From the NCBI RefSeq assembly GCF_002368115.1, contig NZ_AP018316.1, positions 1,581,136 to 1,645,135 of the forward strand: DNA of 64,000 bases, given 5' to 3'. This stretch comes from Dolichospermum compactum NIES-806. GTDB lineage: Bacteria > Cyanobacteriota > Cyanobacteriia > Cyanobacteriales > Nostocaceae. The notes beneath the pieces were generated by a model. It saw only the letters and a list, made by a program, of their open reading frames with translations. It was not told where the DNA came from and searched no databases. Made by a program: the position numbers and the translations under genes. This document shows, piece by piece, positions 26,928 to 36,485 of this stretch (position 1 is its first letter; every line of letters begins with the position of its first letter).

Positions 26928-27431
26928 ATGAAACTTTGGAAATTAGCAGCAAGCATTCTGGTATTTAGCACAATCATTATTAGCCCCAAAGCCAACGCTC
27001 AAAATTTGTTAAAACCTCAGCAACTAGCACCATTACAGAACTCAGTAAGTCCCAATTCTAAAGATGTGGACACATACTTTACACAGGGTTTTAAAAAAGT
27101 AGAATTGAAAGATTTTCGAGGAGCGATCGCTGATTTTAACAAAATTCTCGAAATTGATCCTAATAATGCTTATGCCTATGTTGGGAGAGGATTTAGTAGA
27201 TTTGGTTTAGCAAGCTATCAAGGAGCAAAAAAAGATTTCGATAAAGCCTTGGAAATTACTCCTGATATTGCTTATGCTCACTTTTTTAGAGGTTTTACCC
27301 TAGTGATGTTAGAAGATAAACAAGGAGCGATCGCTGATTTACAAAAAGCATCTACATTGTTTAAAGAAGAAGGAGAAGACGAATTTGCCCAAAAAGCGGA
27401 TAATGCAGTTAAACAAATAGAAGCTAGTTAG
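26928..27431 (+). CDS. Secreted small TPR protein
   Basis: A 167-residue protein with a signal peptide (LAASILVFSTIIISPKANAQ) and three TPR units at about residues 47-150 (DFRGAIADFNKILEIDPNN, GAKKDFDKALEITPD, QGAIADLQKA). TTTTGAGGAAATACAACT precedes the ATG. It has no enzymatic domain, so a scaffold or adaptor for the secreted CHAT proteins is likely (inference). It lies downstream of motif site 2, and the pseudo-CHAT gene follows under motif site 3. Confidence 0.85.
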   Translation: MKLWKLAASILVFSTIIISPKANAQNLLKPQQLAPLQNSVSPNSKDVDTYFTQGFKKVELKDFRGAIADFNKILEIDPNNAYAYVGRGFSRFGLASYQGAKKDFDKALEITPDIAYAHFFRGFTLVMLEDKQGAIADLQKASTLFKEEGEDEFAQKADNAVKQIEAS

Positions 27432-27459
27432 AAATTATCCCATAAATTATTCAGAAATC

Positions 27460-27490
27460 GTAGGTTGGGTTGACGCAAGGAAACCCAACA
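27460..27490. repeat. Half copy of GTAGGTTGGGTT palindromic repeat
   Basis: GTAGGTTGGGTTGACG and AAACCCAACA match the left half of the repeats at 11313 and 35884. The right arm is missing. It lies just after the TPR gene. Confidence 0.55.
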
Positions 27491-27532
27491 TTTTTACATT
27501 TTGACATAAATTATGTTTCTGTTGAGTGAATA

Positions 27533-27563
27533 TTGCATAAGCTCCAAAAGCCCAGAGATATAT
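27533..27563 (+). promoter_or_regulatory. Locus-wide two-box promoter motif, site 3
   Basis: TTGCATAAGCTCC is followed, 16 nt after TTGCAT, by GAGATATAT, 32 bp before the ATG of the pseudo-CHAT gene at 27596. The following TPR-CHAT gene (29096) starts 36 bp after that gene and probably shares this promoter. Confidence 0.6.
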
Positions 27564-27595
27564 AAACTTTGATACAATAAATCCCCTATTCAACC

Positions 27596-29059
27596 ATGAA
27601 AAACTTCAAAATCAGTTCCATTAGCTTAATTCCCCAACTAGCATCTAGTTGGATCATGCTTTTGACGACTGTTTCCATACCTGTTAACACCGTTCAAGCA
27701 AATGATCTATACCTAAAACCATCAACAGCAAATATAGATACAATATCTAATTCTGCTAACCAAACATCAATATATAAGCAATTACAAAAAAACCTCATTA
27801 ATCAGAATAAACCAGAAGCTGCATTAGAAATTTCTGAACGTAGTCATAATGGTGAATTTTGGGAATTATTAACCTCACATAAATCAAAGCAAATAGCCGT
27901 CTCTCTATCTTCAGAGCAAATTAAACAAGTTGCTAAACAACAAAATGCCACAATTGTGCAATATTCAATTATTAATGATGAATTTGTCATTGCAGGTCAA
28001 AAACAAACCCAAGAATCAGAACTGCTGATTTGGGTAATTAAACCCACAGGTGAAATTGCACTTCGTCAAGTGAATCTAAAACCTTTATGGCAAAAAGAAA
28101 ATACATCTTTAAGTGATTTAGTCGCAGAAAGTCGCCTGAGAATGGGAGCGCAACATAGAAATAATAAAGAAATAAAAGTAGTTCCTACAGAAGAGCATAT
28201 TTACAAAAAACATTTGCAGAAACTACATGAAATTTTAATTCAACCCATTGCTGATTTATTGCCAAATCAACCCGATAAACACATTATTTTCATTCCTCAA
28301 GGAGACTTATTTTTTGTTCCCTTTGCAGCATTGCAAGATACAAAAGGTCAATATTTAATTGAAAAACATACCATTGCCACTGCGCCCTCAATTCAAGTTT
28401 TAGATCTACTTTATCAACGAAAACAGCAAAATCAAGGATTAGTGAAAGATGTGTTAATCGTTGGTAATCCTATCATGCCTACTAAACCACTGCAACCAGG
28501 AGAAAATCCGCCAGAAACATTTAATCTTCCAGGTGCAGAACAAGAAGCAAAACAAATAGCTGGGATTTTTAACACTCAAGCACTAACAGGAAAAGCAGCC
28601 ACAGAAACCGCAATTGTTCAACGAATGCCCCAAGCGAAAATAATTCATTTAGCTGCAAGCAATGTAAGAAGTAAAGAGGGAGAATTTAGCGATGTATTAG
28701 CTTTAGGAACTTCCGAACAAGATGATGGATGGCTGACATCTGAAGAAATTATCAACTTGAACCTAAAAGCGGAATTAGTGGTATTAAGTGGTAATGATAC
28801 AGCTATAGGCAAAGTTACCAATGATGGTGTAATTGGTTTATCGCGGTCTTTTTTAACCGCAGGTGCTACTAGCGTGATTGGTTCTTTGTGGTGTGTCTCG
28901 GATATGGCAACAGCATTTTTGATGACTGAGTTTTATCAGGAATTAAGTAAAAATCCAGATAAAGCTGCTGCTTTGCGTCAGGCAATGCTAATAACTATGA
29001 AGAAATACCCAAATCCGATGAGTTGGGCAGGTTTTACTTTAATTGGCAATTCTCAATAA
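27596..29059 (+). CDS. Secreted CHAT-fold protein lacking both catalytic residues (pseudoprotease)
   Basis: A 487-residue protein with an N-terminal signal peptide and a full-length CHAT domain closely related to its neighbours, but almost no TPR region. The catalytic HLATHG is HLAASN here, placing Ser355 where histidine should be. The catalytic LSACDTG is LSGNDTA, with Asn400 in place of cysteine. The surrounding fold motifs are kept (IIFIPQGDLFFVPFAALQD, DGVIGLSRSFLTAGATSV) and the frame is open, so the change looks selected rather than decay. A role as inhibitor, decoy or regulatory partner of the active CHAT protease encoded 36 bp downstream is inference. Confidence 0.85.
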   Translation: MKNFKISSISLIPQLASSWIMLLTTVSIPVNTVQANDLYLKPSTANIDTISNSANQTSIYKQLQKNLINQNKPEAALEISERSHNGEFWELLTSHKSKQIAVSLSSEQIKQVAKQQNATIVQYSIINDEFVIAGQKQTQESELLIWVIKPTGEIALRQVNLKPLWQKENTSLSDLVAESRLRMGAQHRNNKEIKVVPTEEHIYKKHLQKLHEILIQPIADLLPNQPDKHIIFIPQGDLFFVPFAALQDTKGQYLIEKHTIATAPSIQVLDLLYQRKQQNQGLVKDVLIVGNPIMPTKPLQPGENPPETFNLPGAEQEAKQIAGIFNTQALTGKAATETAIVQRMPQAKIIHLAASNVRSKEGEFSDVLALGTSEQDDGWLTSEEIINLNLKAELVVLSGNDTAIGKVTNDGVIGLSRSFLTAGATSVIGSLWCVSDMATAFLMTEFYQELSKNPDKAAALRQAMLITMKKYPNPMSWAGFTLIGNSQ

Positions 29060-29095
29060 ACTGTTAATTTTCTCGCAACAATTGGTATAAAATCC

Positions 29096-32000
29096 ATGTC
29101 TCATCGCCAAATTCGGTTAATTGCATTTATCACTTTCATCTTGACCGTTTTACAACCTGTGGTTAATTTGCCAGTGTTATTCCAGGTATCACAGGTATTA
29201 GCACAAACACCAGCAAACCGGAAAGCAGAAGCAGATAGACTATTTCAGCAAGGTATTGAACAGTTTCAAACAAATCAATTTACAGCAGCATTACAGTCGT
29301 TTCAAGAGGCATTGATCATTTATCGTGAAATCAAAGACCGGGATGGTGAGGCACGTACTTTAACTAGTAAAGGTGGTGCTTACATGGGGCTGGGAGATAA
29401 AGCTAATGCGATCGCATCTTTCAAACAAGTTTTAGCAATTGCCAAGGAAATCAATAATCAAGAGTTGGAGAAAATTGCTCAGGAAGCTCTACAGTTTGCT
29501 CAAACTCAAAATGACCCTCGTAAAGCAGAAGCAGATAAACTATTACAGCAAGGTATTGAACAGTTTCAAATAAGTCAATTTACAGCAGCATTACAGTCTT
29601 GGCAACAAGCATTGATTATTTATCGACAAATCAAAAACCGTCAAGGTGAGGGTGCTGCTCTAGGTAATCTGGGAAATGCTTACAATGCACTAGGAGATTA
29701 CACCAAAGCCATTGAATACTATTCCTCCAGTTTAGCCATTGCCCGTGAAATTAAAGACCGTAGAGGTGAGGGCGCTGCTTTAGGTAGTCTGGGACTTGCT
29801 TACGATGCACTAGGAGAATACACCAAAGCCATTGAATACCACACCTCCAGTTTAGCTATTCTCCGTGAAATCAAAAACCGTCAAGGTGAGGGTCAATCTC
29901 TAGGTAATCTGGGACTTGCTTACTATGCACTGGGAGATTACACCAAAGCCATTGAATACTACACCTCTAGTTTAGCCATTGCCCGTGAAATCAAAGACCG
30001 TAGAGGTGAGGGCGCTGCTTTAGGTAGTCTGGGACTTGCTTACTACTCTCTGGGAGAATACACCAAAGCCATTGAATACCACACCTCCAGTTTAGCCATT
30101 GCCCGTGAAATCAAAGACCGTTTAGGTGAGGGTAATGCTCTAGGTAATCTGGGACTTGCTTACCATGCACTAGGAGAATACACCAAAGCCATTGAATACC
30201 ACTCCTCCCGTTTAGCCATTGCCCGTGAAATCAAAGACCGTAGAGGTGAGGGCGCTGCTTTAGGTAGTCTGGGACTTGCTTACGATGCACTGGGAGAATA
30301 CACCAAAGCCATTGAATACCACACCTCCAGTTTAGCTATTCTCCGTGAAATCAAAAACCGTCAAGGTGAGGGTCAATCTCTAGGTAATCTGGGACTTGCT
30401 TACTATGCACTGGGAGATTACACCAAAGCCATTGAATACTACACCTCTAGTTTAGCCATTGCCCGTGAAATCAAAGACCGTAGAGGTGAGGGCGCTGCTT
30501 TAGGTAGTCTGGGACTTGCTTACTACTCTCTGGGAGAATACACCAAAGCCATTGAATACCACACCTCCAGTTTAGCCATTGCCCGTGAAATCAAAGACCG
30601 TTTAGGTGAGGGTAATGCTCTAGGTAATCTGGGACTTGCTTACCATGCACTAGGAGAATACACCAAAGCCATTGAATACCACTCCTCCCGTTTAGCCATT
30701 GCCCGTGAAATCAAAGACCGTAGAGGTGAGGGCGCTGCTTTAGGTAGTCTGGGAAATGCTTACAATTCACTAGGAGAATACACCAAAGCCATTGAATACT
30801 ATTCCTCCAGTTTAGCCATTGCCCGTGAAATCAAAGACATTCAAGGAGAAGGAGCTAGTTTAAATAATCTAGGTGAAACTTTCTATAAATCTGGCAACCT
30901 CCCACAAGCAGAAACAACTCTCTATACTGGCATTGAAGTATGGGAATCTATCAGAGGAAAATTAGGGAACAATGATAGCTACAAAGTCTCTATTTTTGAA
31001 ACACAAACAGCGACTTACCGCACATTACAACAAGTCCTCATTGCTCAAAATAAAACTCATGAGGCTTTAGAAATTTCTGAAAGAGGACGTGCTAGGGCAT
31101 TTGTCGAATTATTGTCTTCACGTTTATCTAACACAAATACCAGTCAAACCTCACAACCTGCTGTTGATAAACCCACTATTTCCTTATTACAACAAATCGC
31201 CAAACAACAAAATGCTACCCTGGTTCAATATTCCATTATTTATGATGATTTGAAAATTGATGGTAAACAACAAAACAAAGAATCAGAACTCTATATCTGG
31301 GTGATTAAACCCACAGGTGAAATTACTTTTCGTAAATCTGATTTAAAACCTCTGTGGCAAAAAGAAAATACCACTCTGAGAGAACTCGTTGATAATAGTC
31401 GTGAATCTATTGGTGTGAAAAGGAGAGGGGGTATTGTAGCTAGTCTAGATCCTAAAGCTGCTCCAGTCAAAGGAAGATTTGAAAGACTCCATGAATTACT
31501 AATTACACCCATTGCGGATCTTTTACCCAAAAAGGAAACTGAAAGAGTTGTTTTTATTCCTCAAAATCAATTATTCCTTGTTCCTTTCCCCGCATTGCAA
31601 GATGAAAAAGGTAAATATTTAATTGAAAAACATACTATTCTGACTGCACCATCTATTCAGGTTTTAGATTTAACCCACAAGCGAAAAAACGCCCTTAAAA
31701 AATCAGGAGTTGGTAGGGAAATATTAGTAGTTGGTAATCCTACTATGCCAAAAAATCCTATCACCAATGAACAAGAATCACCTCTCCCTGGTGCAGAACA
31801 GGAAGCGGTAAAAATTGCCGAATTGTTGAAAACTCAAGCGATGACAGGTAATAAAGCTACAGAAACAGCCATTGTCCAAAAAATGCCCACAGCCAGAATT
31901 ATTCATTTTGCCACTCATGGCTTCATTGATGATTTTAAAGGATTTGGTGTACCAGGTGCGATCGCATTTGCTCCCAGTGGTGAAGATAATGGTTTTTTAA

Positions 32001-32329
32001 CATCAGGGGAAATTCTGGATTTAAAACTGAATGCTGAATTGATAGTTCTTAGTGCTTGTGATACGGGACAAGGAGATATTAAAGGTGATGGTGTGATTGG
32101 TTTATCCCGTTCTTTAATTAGTGCTGGTATTCCTAGTATTGTAGTTTCTTTATGGGCTGTTGGTGATGATTCTACATCGTTTTTGATGACGGAGTTTTAT
32201 AAAAATATGGAACAAAAACTTGATAAAGGTACGGCATTAAGACAAGCGATGTTAACAACAATGAAACATAAAAATTATCAAAGTCCTTATCATTGGGCTG
32301 CTTTTACTTTAATTGGTGAGGTTGAATAA
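29096..32329 (+). CDS. Secreted TPR-CHAT protease with long tandem TPR array
   Basis: A 1077-residue protein with a signal peptide ending near residue 37 (FQVSQVLAQTP). Two degenerate TPR blocks are followed by ten near-identical 40-residue TPR units (GAALGSLGLAYDALGEYTKA type), each 120 bp, from about 29641. The CHAT domain has H941 (HFATHG) and C988 (LSACDTGQG). Positions 29761-30240 and 30241-30720 are a tandem duplication with a single difference seen. The CHAT half is almost identical to that of the gene at 36486. It is probably co-transcribed with the pseudo-CHAT gene upstream. Confidence 0.9.
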   Translation: MSHRQIRLIAFITFILTVLQPVVNLPVLFQVSQVLAQTPANRKAEADRLFQQGIEQFQTNQFTAALQSFQEALIIYREIKDRDGEARTLTSKGGAYMGLGDKANAIASFKQVLAIAKEINNQELEKIAQEALQFAQTQNDPRKAEADKLLQQGIEQFQISQFTAALQSWQQALIIYRQIKNRQGEGAALGNLGNAYNALGDYTKAIEYYSSSLAIAREIKDRRGEGAALGSLGLAYDALGEYTKAIEYHTSSLAILREIKNRQGEGQSLGNLGLAYYALGDYTKAIEYYTSSLAIAREIKDRRGEGAALGSLGLAYYSLGEYTKAIEYHTSSLAIAREIKDRLGEGNALGNLGLAYHALGEYTKAIEYHSSRLAIAREIKDRRGEGAALGSLGLAYDALGEYTKAIEYHTSSLAILREIKNRQGEGQSLGNLGLAYYALGDYTKAIEYYTSSLAIAREIKDRRGEGAALGSLGLAYYSLGEYTKAIEYHTSSLAIAREIKDRLGEGNALGNLGLAYHALGEYTKAIEYHSSRLAIAREIKDRRGEGAALGSLGNAYNSLGEYTKAIEYYSSSLAIAREIKDIQGEGASLNNLGETFYKSGNLPQAETTLYTGIEVWESIRGKLGNNDSYKVSIFETQTATYRTLQQVLIAQNKTHEALEISERGRARAFVELLSSRLSNTNTSQTSQPAVDKPTISLLQQIAKQQNATLVQYSIIYDDLKIDGKQQNKESELYIWVIKPTGEITFRKSDLKPLWQKENTTLRELVDNSRESIGVKRRGGIVASLDPKAAPVKGRFERLHELLITPIADLLPKKETERVVFIPQNQLFLVPFPALQDEKGKYLIEKHTILTAPSIQVLDLTHKRKNALKKSGVGREILVVGNPTMPKNPITNEQESPLPGAEQEAVKIAELLKTQAMTGNKATETAIVQKMPTARIIHFATHGFIDDFKGFGVPGAIAFAPSGEDNGFLTSGEILDLKLNAELIVLSACDTGQGDIKGDGVIGLSRSLISAGIPSIVVSLWAVGDDSTSFLMTEFYKNMEQKLDKGTALRQAMLTTMKHKNYQSPYHWAAFTLIGEVE
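29761..30720. repeat. 480-bp tandem duplication inside the TPR array
   Basis: Comparing the two 480-bp halves line by line shows one base difference (about 29812 versus 30292). Each half holds four 120-bp TPR units. The duplication keeps the frame and lengthens the solenoid by 160 residues. The near identity implies a very recent event or ongoing homogenisation. It could also be a place where an assembly miscounts. Confidence 0.85.
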
Positions 32330-32336
32330 ATGGTAA

Positions 32337-32441
32337 TGGGTGATGGGTGATGGGTGATGGGTGATTGGTGATGGGTGATGGGTGATGGGTGATGGGTGAT
32401 TGGTGATGGGTGATGGGTGATGGGTGATTGGTGATTGGGTG
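32337..32441. repeat. STRR heptamer array (GGTGATG/GGTGATT units)
   Basis: About fifteen 7-bp units start 7 bp after the stop of the TPR-CHAT gene. After it, a single end of the GTTTGAAAAG element family (GGATGTTTGAAAAGTT at about 32541) is cut by the element at 32571. Confidence 0.8.
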
Positions 32442-32570
32442 AAATTATGAAATGTCATGGCATAAACTTTGTAAAGCGATTACTGATTGTTTTAGTCCCT
32501 GATTTGAAAGCGTGTTTAGATATTGTTCAAGTGTTTTAGAGGATGTTTGAAAAGTTTTTAATGTATAAAT

Positions 32571-32785
<215 letters not shown>

Positions 32786-32793
32786 AATTATGA

Positions 32794-33267
32794 CTATTCA
32801 TAACCCATATCTAGTTCTTGAGCTTGAGCAGTAAGCTCATCAAGAGCTTCCATCCGTAAAGCATCAATTTGATTTTTGTAATTGAGTAGATCCAGATAAC
32901 GCACCCGTCTCCGTGTTCCTACCTTACGGAATGGGATCTCTCCTCCTTCCAATAGTCCTACCAAATAGGGACGAGAAACATTTAAAATATCAGCAGCTTC
33001 TTGTGTTGTGAGTTCTGCGTGTACAGGTATGAAAGTAACAGCATTACCTTTAGCCATTTGTCCCAGTATGTCAACAAGCATCTGAAAAGCCAGTGATGGG
33101 ATCTTAACCGTTTGACTTACACCGTCATCTAGCTCAACTTTAATACTATGAAAGGCATCCTTATTCCCTATATAAGCAGCCAAAGTTTGACTACTTTTTT
33201 TTGCTAAAGTAGCATCTTCTTCCGTAGGTACTCCAATCCTGCTAGTTTGATATGTACTGAGTGTCAT
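32794..33267 (-). CDS. Excisionase-type HTH protein, probable antitoxin
   Basis: A 157-residue protein with an HTH_17/excisionase domain at about residues 86-128 (LTTQEAADILNVSRPYLVGL, then RRRVRYLDLL). The N-terminal part has a stretch (SIKVELDDGVSQTVKIPSLA) common to antitoxins paired with PIN-domain toxins. The toxin gene would be expected directly downstream (left), but that space holds only repeat elements. So this is an orphan antitoxin or a stand-alone regulator. It is the only minus-strand gene in the protease locus. Confidence 0.75.
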   Translation of the reverse strand: MTLSTYQTSRIGVPTEEDATLAKKSSQTLAAYIGNKDAFHSIKVELDDGVSQTVKIPSLAFQMLVDILGQMAKGNAVTFIPVHAELTTQEAADILNVSRPYLVGLLEGGEIPFRKVGTRRRVRYLDLLNYKNQIDALRMEALDELTAQAQELDMGYE

Positions 33268-33475
33268 AGATATTAGCCTCGTCTAATATCGAATTGCATT
33301 CCATTTACCCATTCCTTATGAAAAATATGGATTGCAATTACCATTCACTATATACTAACTCTAATTCAAAATAAACGCAATGAGCGAAATGAGTGAAATA
33401 AAAGTCCGGTTAATGTCCTGACTCCTGTACGGGTTTAGCACTGCTAAACCCGTACTGACTCCTAACTCCATAATT

Positions 33476-33506
33476 TTGCATATCCTTCCCTTGGTGAGAG
33501 ATAGAT
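33476..33506 (+). promoter_or_regulatory. Locus-wide two-box promoter motif, site 4
   Basis: TTGCATATCCTTC is followed, 16 nt after TTGCAT, by GAGATAGAT, 48 bp before the ATG of the subtilase gene at 33555. Confidence 0.6.
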
Positions 33507-33554
33507 GTTTATGTGCAATTCTAGGACAAAAACTCAAAATTAAAGTAAACACTT

Positions 33555-35750
33555 ATGAAACGCATTACATCTAGCATTTTCCTCACCACCTTTATTTTAT
33601 CCAGCATGGGTATATTTCCCATCCCACCACAAGCAATTGCACAAACTCAAGAAAATGGTGATTTATTTTACCTTTATAAAGGACAACGCATACTATTAAA
33701 TCAAAGACAGGATGCGATCGCTGTTTCTTTTAAACAACTCAGTAGAACCCGTAGTCTGTCCGCTCCTCCTTTATACCTGCAACTTCAACAAGACTTACAA
33801 AGCGGGATTCGTAGCACTACACCACCAAAAGTCACTCCTTTAGGTGAAAATTACGCTCTGATAAATTTGCCTAAAGACATCCAAAATGCTGAAGTTGTTT
33901 TACAGCAACGCATTCAACAACAGCCTTATGTACAAACTACTTTACCAGTTCTTACCCGCAACGAACATCAAGAAATCATTGTTGTACCTAACGAAATTAT
34001 CCTCAGCTTTCAATCGCAACTTTCCCAAAGTCAGAGACAAGCAATTTTACAACAAAACAATCTGGAAATTGTCCGTCCCCTACGCTTTAACCGCGATCGC
34101 TATCTCGTAAAATCCACAAGTGCCTCTGGTACAAAAATTCTCAGTGTATCTAATCAACTTAATAGCGTCAAAGGAGTAACATCTGCTACACCTAATTTTA
34201 TCCAATCTTTGACTAACCACAATCTAGAAACTGCTACCAAACAAATCACAAATATGCAGAGAACTGGAGATTGGTTACAGACAACAAAACCAGAAAATAC
34301 CAATCGAAGCAACCCATCTCAAAACAGTTCTCAATCTAGAAGTATTGCTGCAAGAAGTACACCAAAAAGTAATTTATTAGGATTAGCTTGGCATTTAGAT
34401 AGTAGACCTTTACAACAATGTTTGCAAGAAAAAATATCAAGTTGGAAGTCCCTACAAACTTGTTTACAGAAACCCATAAATGTCCGTAAAAAATCAGCCG
34501 TAACTCGTACAGATGTCCGGGTGACAGATGCTTGGAAACGCAGTAACGGTGGACGTGGTGTAGTTGTGGCAGTTTTAGATAGTTTAATTCAGTGGGATCA
34601 TCCTGATTTGATCAATAATATTTACACCGTTAAAGCTGCTGATAAATGTCCAGGAGAAGTTCACGGTTGGGATTTTTCCTCTAGCAGTAATAGTTTAGAT
34701 CCTTGTAAAAACGGTGATGCTGATACTCGGATTAGTCCCACAGAATTGGCAATTTTGGGGTCAACATTTCAGGATACTTTTCAATTATCTGATGCTAAAT
34801 TAGTGCAGCAATATTCTACAGAAGCATTAGAGATAAAACGCAAAAATCCCGATTATTCTTTAGAGCAAATTGCTAACGTTCTGCGTTATGTTTTTCGGAC
34901 TTATAAAGTCGGTGGAGAATTTCATGGTACTTATGTCAGTGGTGCGATCGCTGCCAAACCCCAAAATGGTGAAGGAGTGTTAGGAGTAGCACCCAACGCG
35001 CAGATTTTACCAGTCCGGTTATTTGGGTTGAATGGTAGTTATAGTCCTGCTGCTTACATTGAAGCTATTGGTTATGCAGCAGACAGGGGTGCAGATATCA
35101 TTAATCTCAGTTTAGGTAGTCTTTTACCAAGTCCGGGAGAAGAAGAGGCGATCGCAGATGTTCTCAAAGCGAACCCGAAATTAGTCATTGTCGCTGCTGC
35201 TGGTAATGAAAACAGGAACAGAGTCACATTTCCTGCTGCTTATCCAGGAGTTATATCCGTTGGTGCAACCAATATTACAGGTAATCGTGCATCCTACAGT
35301 AATTATGGTGGAGGATTAGATTTAGTAGCACCAGGAGGGGATTTAAATACACCGGGATTATTAGGTGGCATTCCCACCACAGGAGGAACGTCTTTAAATG
35401 CCTTTTGGCAAGGTATACCTAATCCTAGCAGTCGTTGGTCTGCTGTAGTTGATGGCAAAGGTAAATATTGGTGGGTAGAAGGAACATCTTTTGCTTCACC
35501 AACAGTAGCGGGAGTTGTGGCTTTAATGAAGGGGGAAAATAAAGGAATTAGTAGGGAAAGATTGGTGAGTATTTTGAAATCTACAGCTAGTTATCAAGGA
35601 CTGACTATTTCTCGACAAGATGCCGAACTTTATCGTTTACAACGCAGTGAGGGAGAAATTCCCGCATCTGTGAAAGAACAACAATATTTCTTTGGTAAAG
35701 GACTTGTGAATGCTGATGCGGCAGTGCAAGCTGTTAAAAGGAGACGGTGA
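33555..35750 (+). CDS. Secreted subtilisin-like serine protease (S8)
   Basis: A 731-residue protein with a signal peptide (MKRITSSIFLTTFILSSMGI ... PPQAIAQ). A long N-terminal region of about 320 residues includes a probable inhibitory pro-part. The catalytic domain has D342 (VVVAVLDSLIQWDHPDL), H457 (GGEFHGTYVSGAIAA), the oxyanion asparagine in VAAAGNENRNR, and S645 (EGTSFASPTVAGVVAL). An unusual insert of about 100 residues with two cysteines lies between Asp and His. Motif site 4 links it to the CHAT genes, and a serine protease could activate CHAT precursors or share substrates (inference). The stop codon lies in a heptamer array. Confidence 0.9.
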   Translation: MKRITSSIFLTTFILSSMGIFPIPPQAIAQTQENGDLFYLYKGQRILLNQRQDAIAVSFKQLSRTRSLSAPPLYLQLQQDLQSGIRSTTPPKVTPLGENYALINLPKDIQNAEVVLQQRIQQQPYVQTTLPVLTRNEHQEIIVVPNEIILSFQSQLSQSQRQAILQQNNLEIVRPLRFNRDRYLVKSTSASGTKILSVSNQLNSVKGVTSATPNFIQSLTNHNLETATKQITNMQRTGDWLQTTKPENTNRSNPSQNSSQSRSIAARSTPKSNLLGLAWHLDSRPLQQCLQEKISSWKSLQTCLQKPINVRKKSAVTRTDVRVTDAWKRSNGGRGVVVAVLDSLIQWDHPDLINNIYTVKAADKCPGEVHGWDFSSSSNSLDPCKNGDADTRISPTELAILGSTFQDTFQLSDAKLVQQYSTEALEIKRKNPDYSLEQIANVLRYVFRTYKVGGEFHGTYVSGAIAAKPQNGEGVLGVAPNAQILPVRLFGLNGSYSPAAYIEAIGYAADRGADIINLSLGSLLPSPGEEEAIADVLKANPKLVIVAAAGNENRNRVTFPAAYPGVISVGATNITGNRASYSNYGGGLDLVAPGGDLNTPGLLGGIPTTGGTSLNAFWQGIPNPSSRWSAVVDGKGKYWWVEGTSFASPTVAGVVALMKGENKGISRERLVSILKSTASYQGLTISRQDAELYRLQRSEGEIPASVKEQQYFFGKGLVNADAAVQAVKRRR

Positions 35751-35822
35751 TGGGTGATTGGTGATGGGTGATGGGTGATTGGTGATTGGTAATTGGTAAT
35801 TGGTAATTGGTAATTGGTAATT
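35746..35822. repeat. STRR heptamer array overlapping the subtilase stop
   Basis: Units GGTGATG, GGTGATT and GGTAATT run from the stop codon of the subtilase gene onward. The TGA stop is part of the first unit. Confidence 0.8.
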
Positions 35823-35883
35823 ATTTATTTCTCACCATTCCCTATTCAATACTTTTCGGTTAAGCCCAAAATAACGAAACAAC

Positions 35884-35957
35884 GTAGGTTGGGTTCAGGA
35901 ACGAAACCCAACATTTACAGGGGTTTGTTGGGTGTCCCCACGGTAAGCCCAACCTAC
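35884..35957. repeat. Palindromic repeat, GTAGGTTGGGTT family, copy 2
   Basis: The ends GTAGGTTGGGTTC and AGCCCAACCTAC form an inverted repeat with an inner AACCCAACA / TGTTGGGT pair, like 11313-11388. It fills the gap after the subtilase array. Confidence 0.65.
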
Positions 35958-35996
35958 AAAAATCTTATTACTTTTTTCAAAGTAGTTCAAAAATCA

Positions 35997-36081
35997 TAGG
36001 ACTTATGCAAAAGTTACGAAAGAATGAACCACGAAGGACACAAAGGAAAGAGGGTTTAAGAGATATTTTGCGTAAGTTCTG
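35997..36081. mobile_element. MITE with IS701-like ends and 5-bp target duplication
   Basis: An 85-bp element with ends AGGACTTATGCAA and TTGCGTAAGTTCT plus one unpaired outer base. AATCA flanks it at 35992-35996 and 36082-36086. Same end sequence and duplication length as 6511-7760 and 14463-14556. Confidence 0.78.
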
Positions 36082-36146
36082 AATCAAATCTACTCTATCT
36101 CAGTTAAAAGGGATTTTTATGAAACTTAATCTGGTCGCATTTGTGA

Positions 36147-36252
36147 TACAGTTTATTCCTTTATTATGAGGTACATCATCGCCCCCTCATCGCTTGCGGG
36201 GAGGGGGTTGGGGGTGGGGTTCTTGTACCTCATGACATCGGAAAGTGCTGTA
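36147..36252. mobile_element. TA-bounded MITE, 106 bp, with GC-rich interior
   Basis: The ends TACAGTTTATTCC and GGAAAGTGCTGTA are imperfect inverted repeats bounded by TA. A second inverted pair inside (ATGAGGTACA / TGTACCTCAT) encloses the module CCCCTCATCGCTTGCGGGGA. The same module occurs at 26472 and 60815. Confidence 0.72.
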
Positions 36253-36398
36253 TTACTAGGAGTACAAGTTCTCCTAATCAAAGTAATTTCAATTATATCT
36301 CCCACCGAAAAAAATCTGATATTCAAGCAACTTATGAAGGGGTTAGTAAGATCAATATTTGAAAAATTCCATCTGAAAATGATAAGAATAATTTGATT

Positions 36399-36429
36399 TT
36401 GCATATCCTCCAGTAAATGAGAGATATAT
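36399..36429 (+). promoter_or_regulatory. Locus-wide two-box promoter motif, site 5
   Basis: TTGCATATCCTCC is followed, 16 nt after TTGCAT, by GAGATATAT, 56 bp before the ATG at 36486. It lies just before an upstream in-frame ATG at 36417 and so argues against that start. Confidence 0.6.
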
Positions 36430-36485
36430 GTTTTCAAGGCATCGGCTCAATTCTGTTTACTCTCTCAGGAATTAGTATAAAATCT

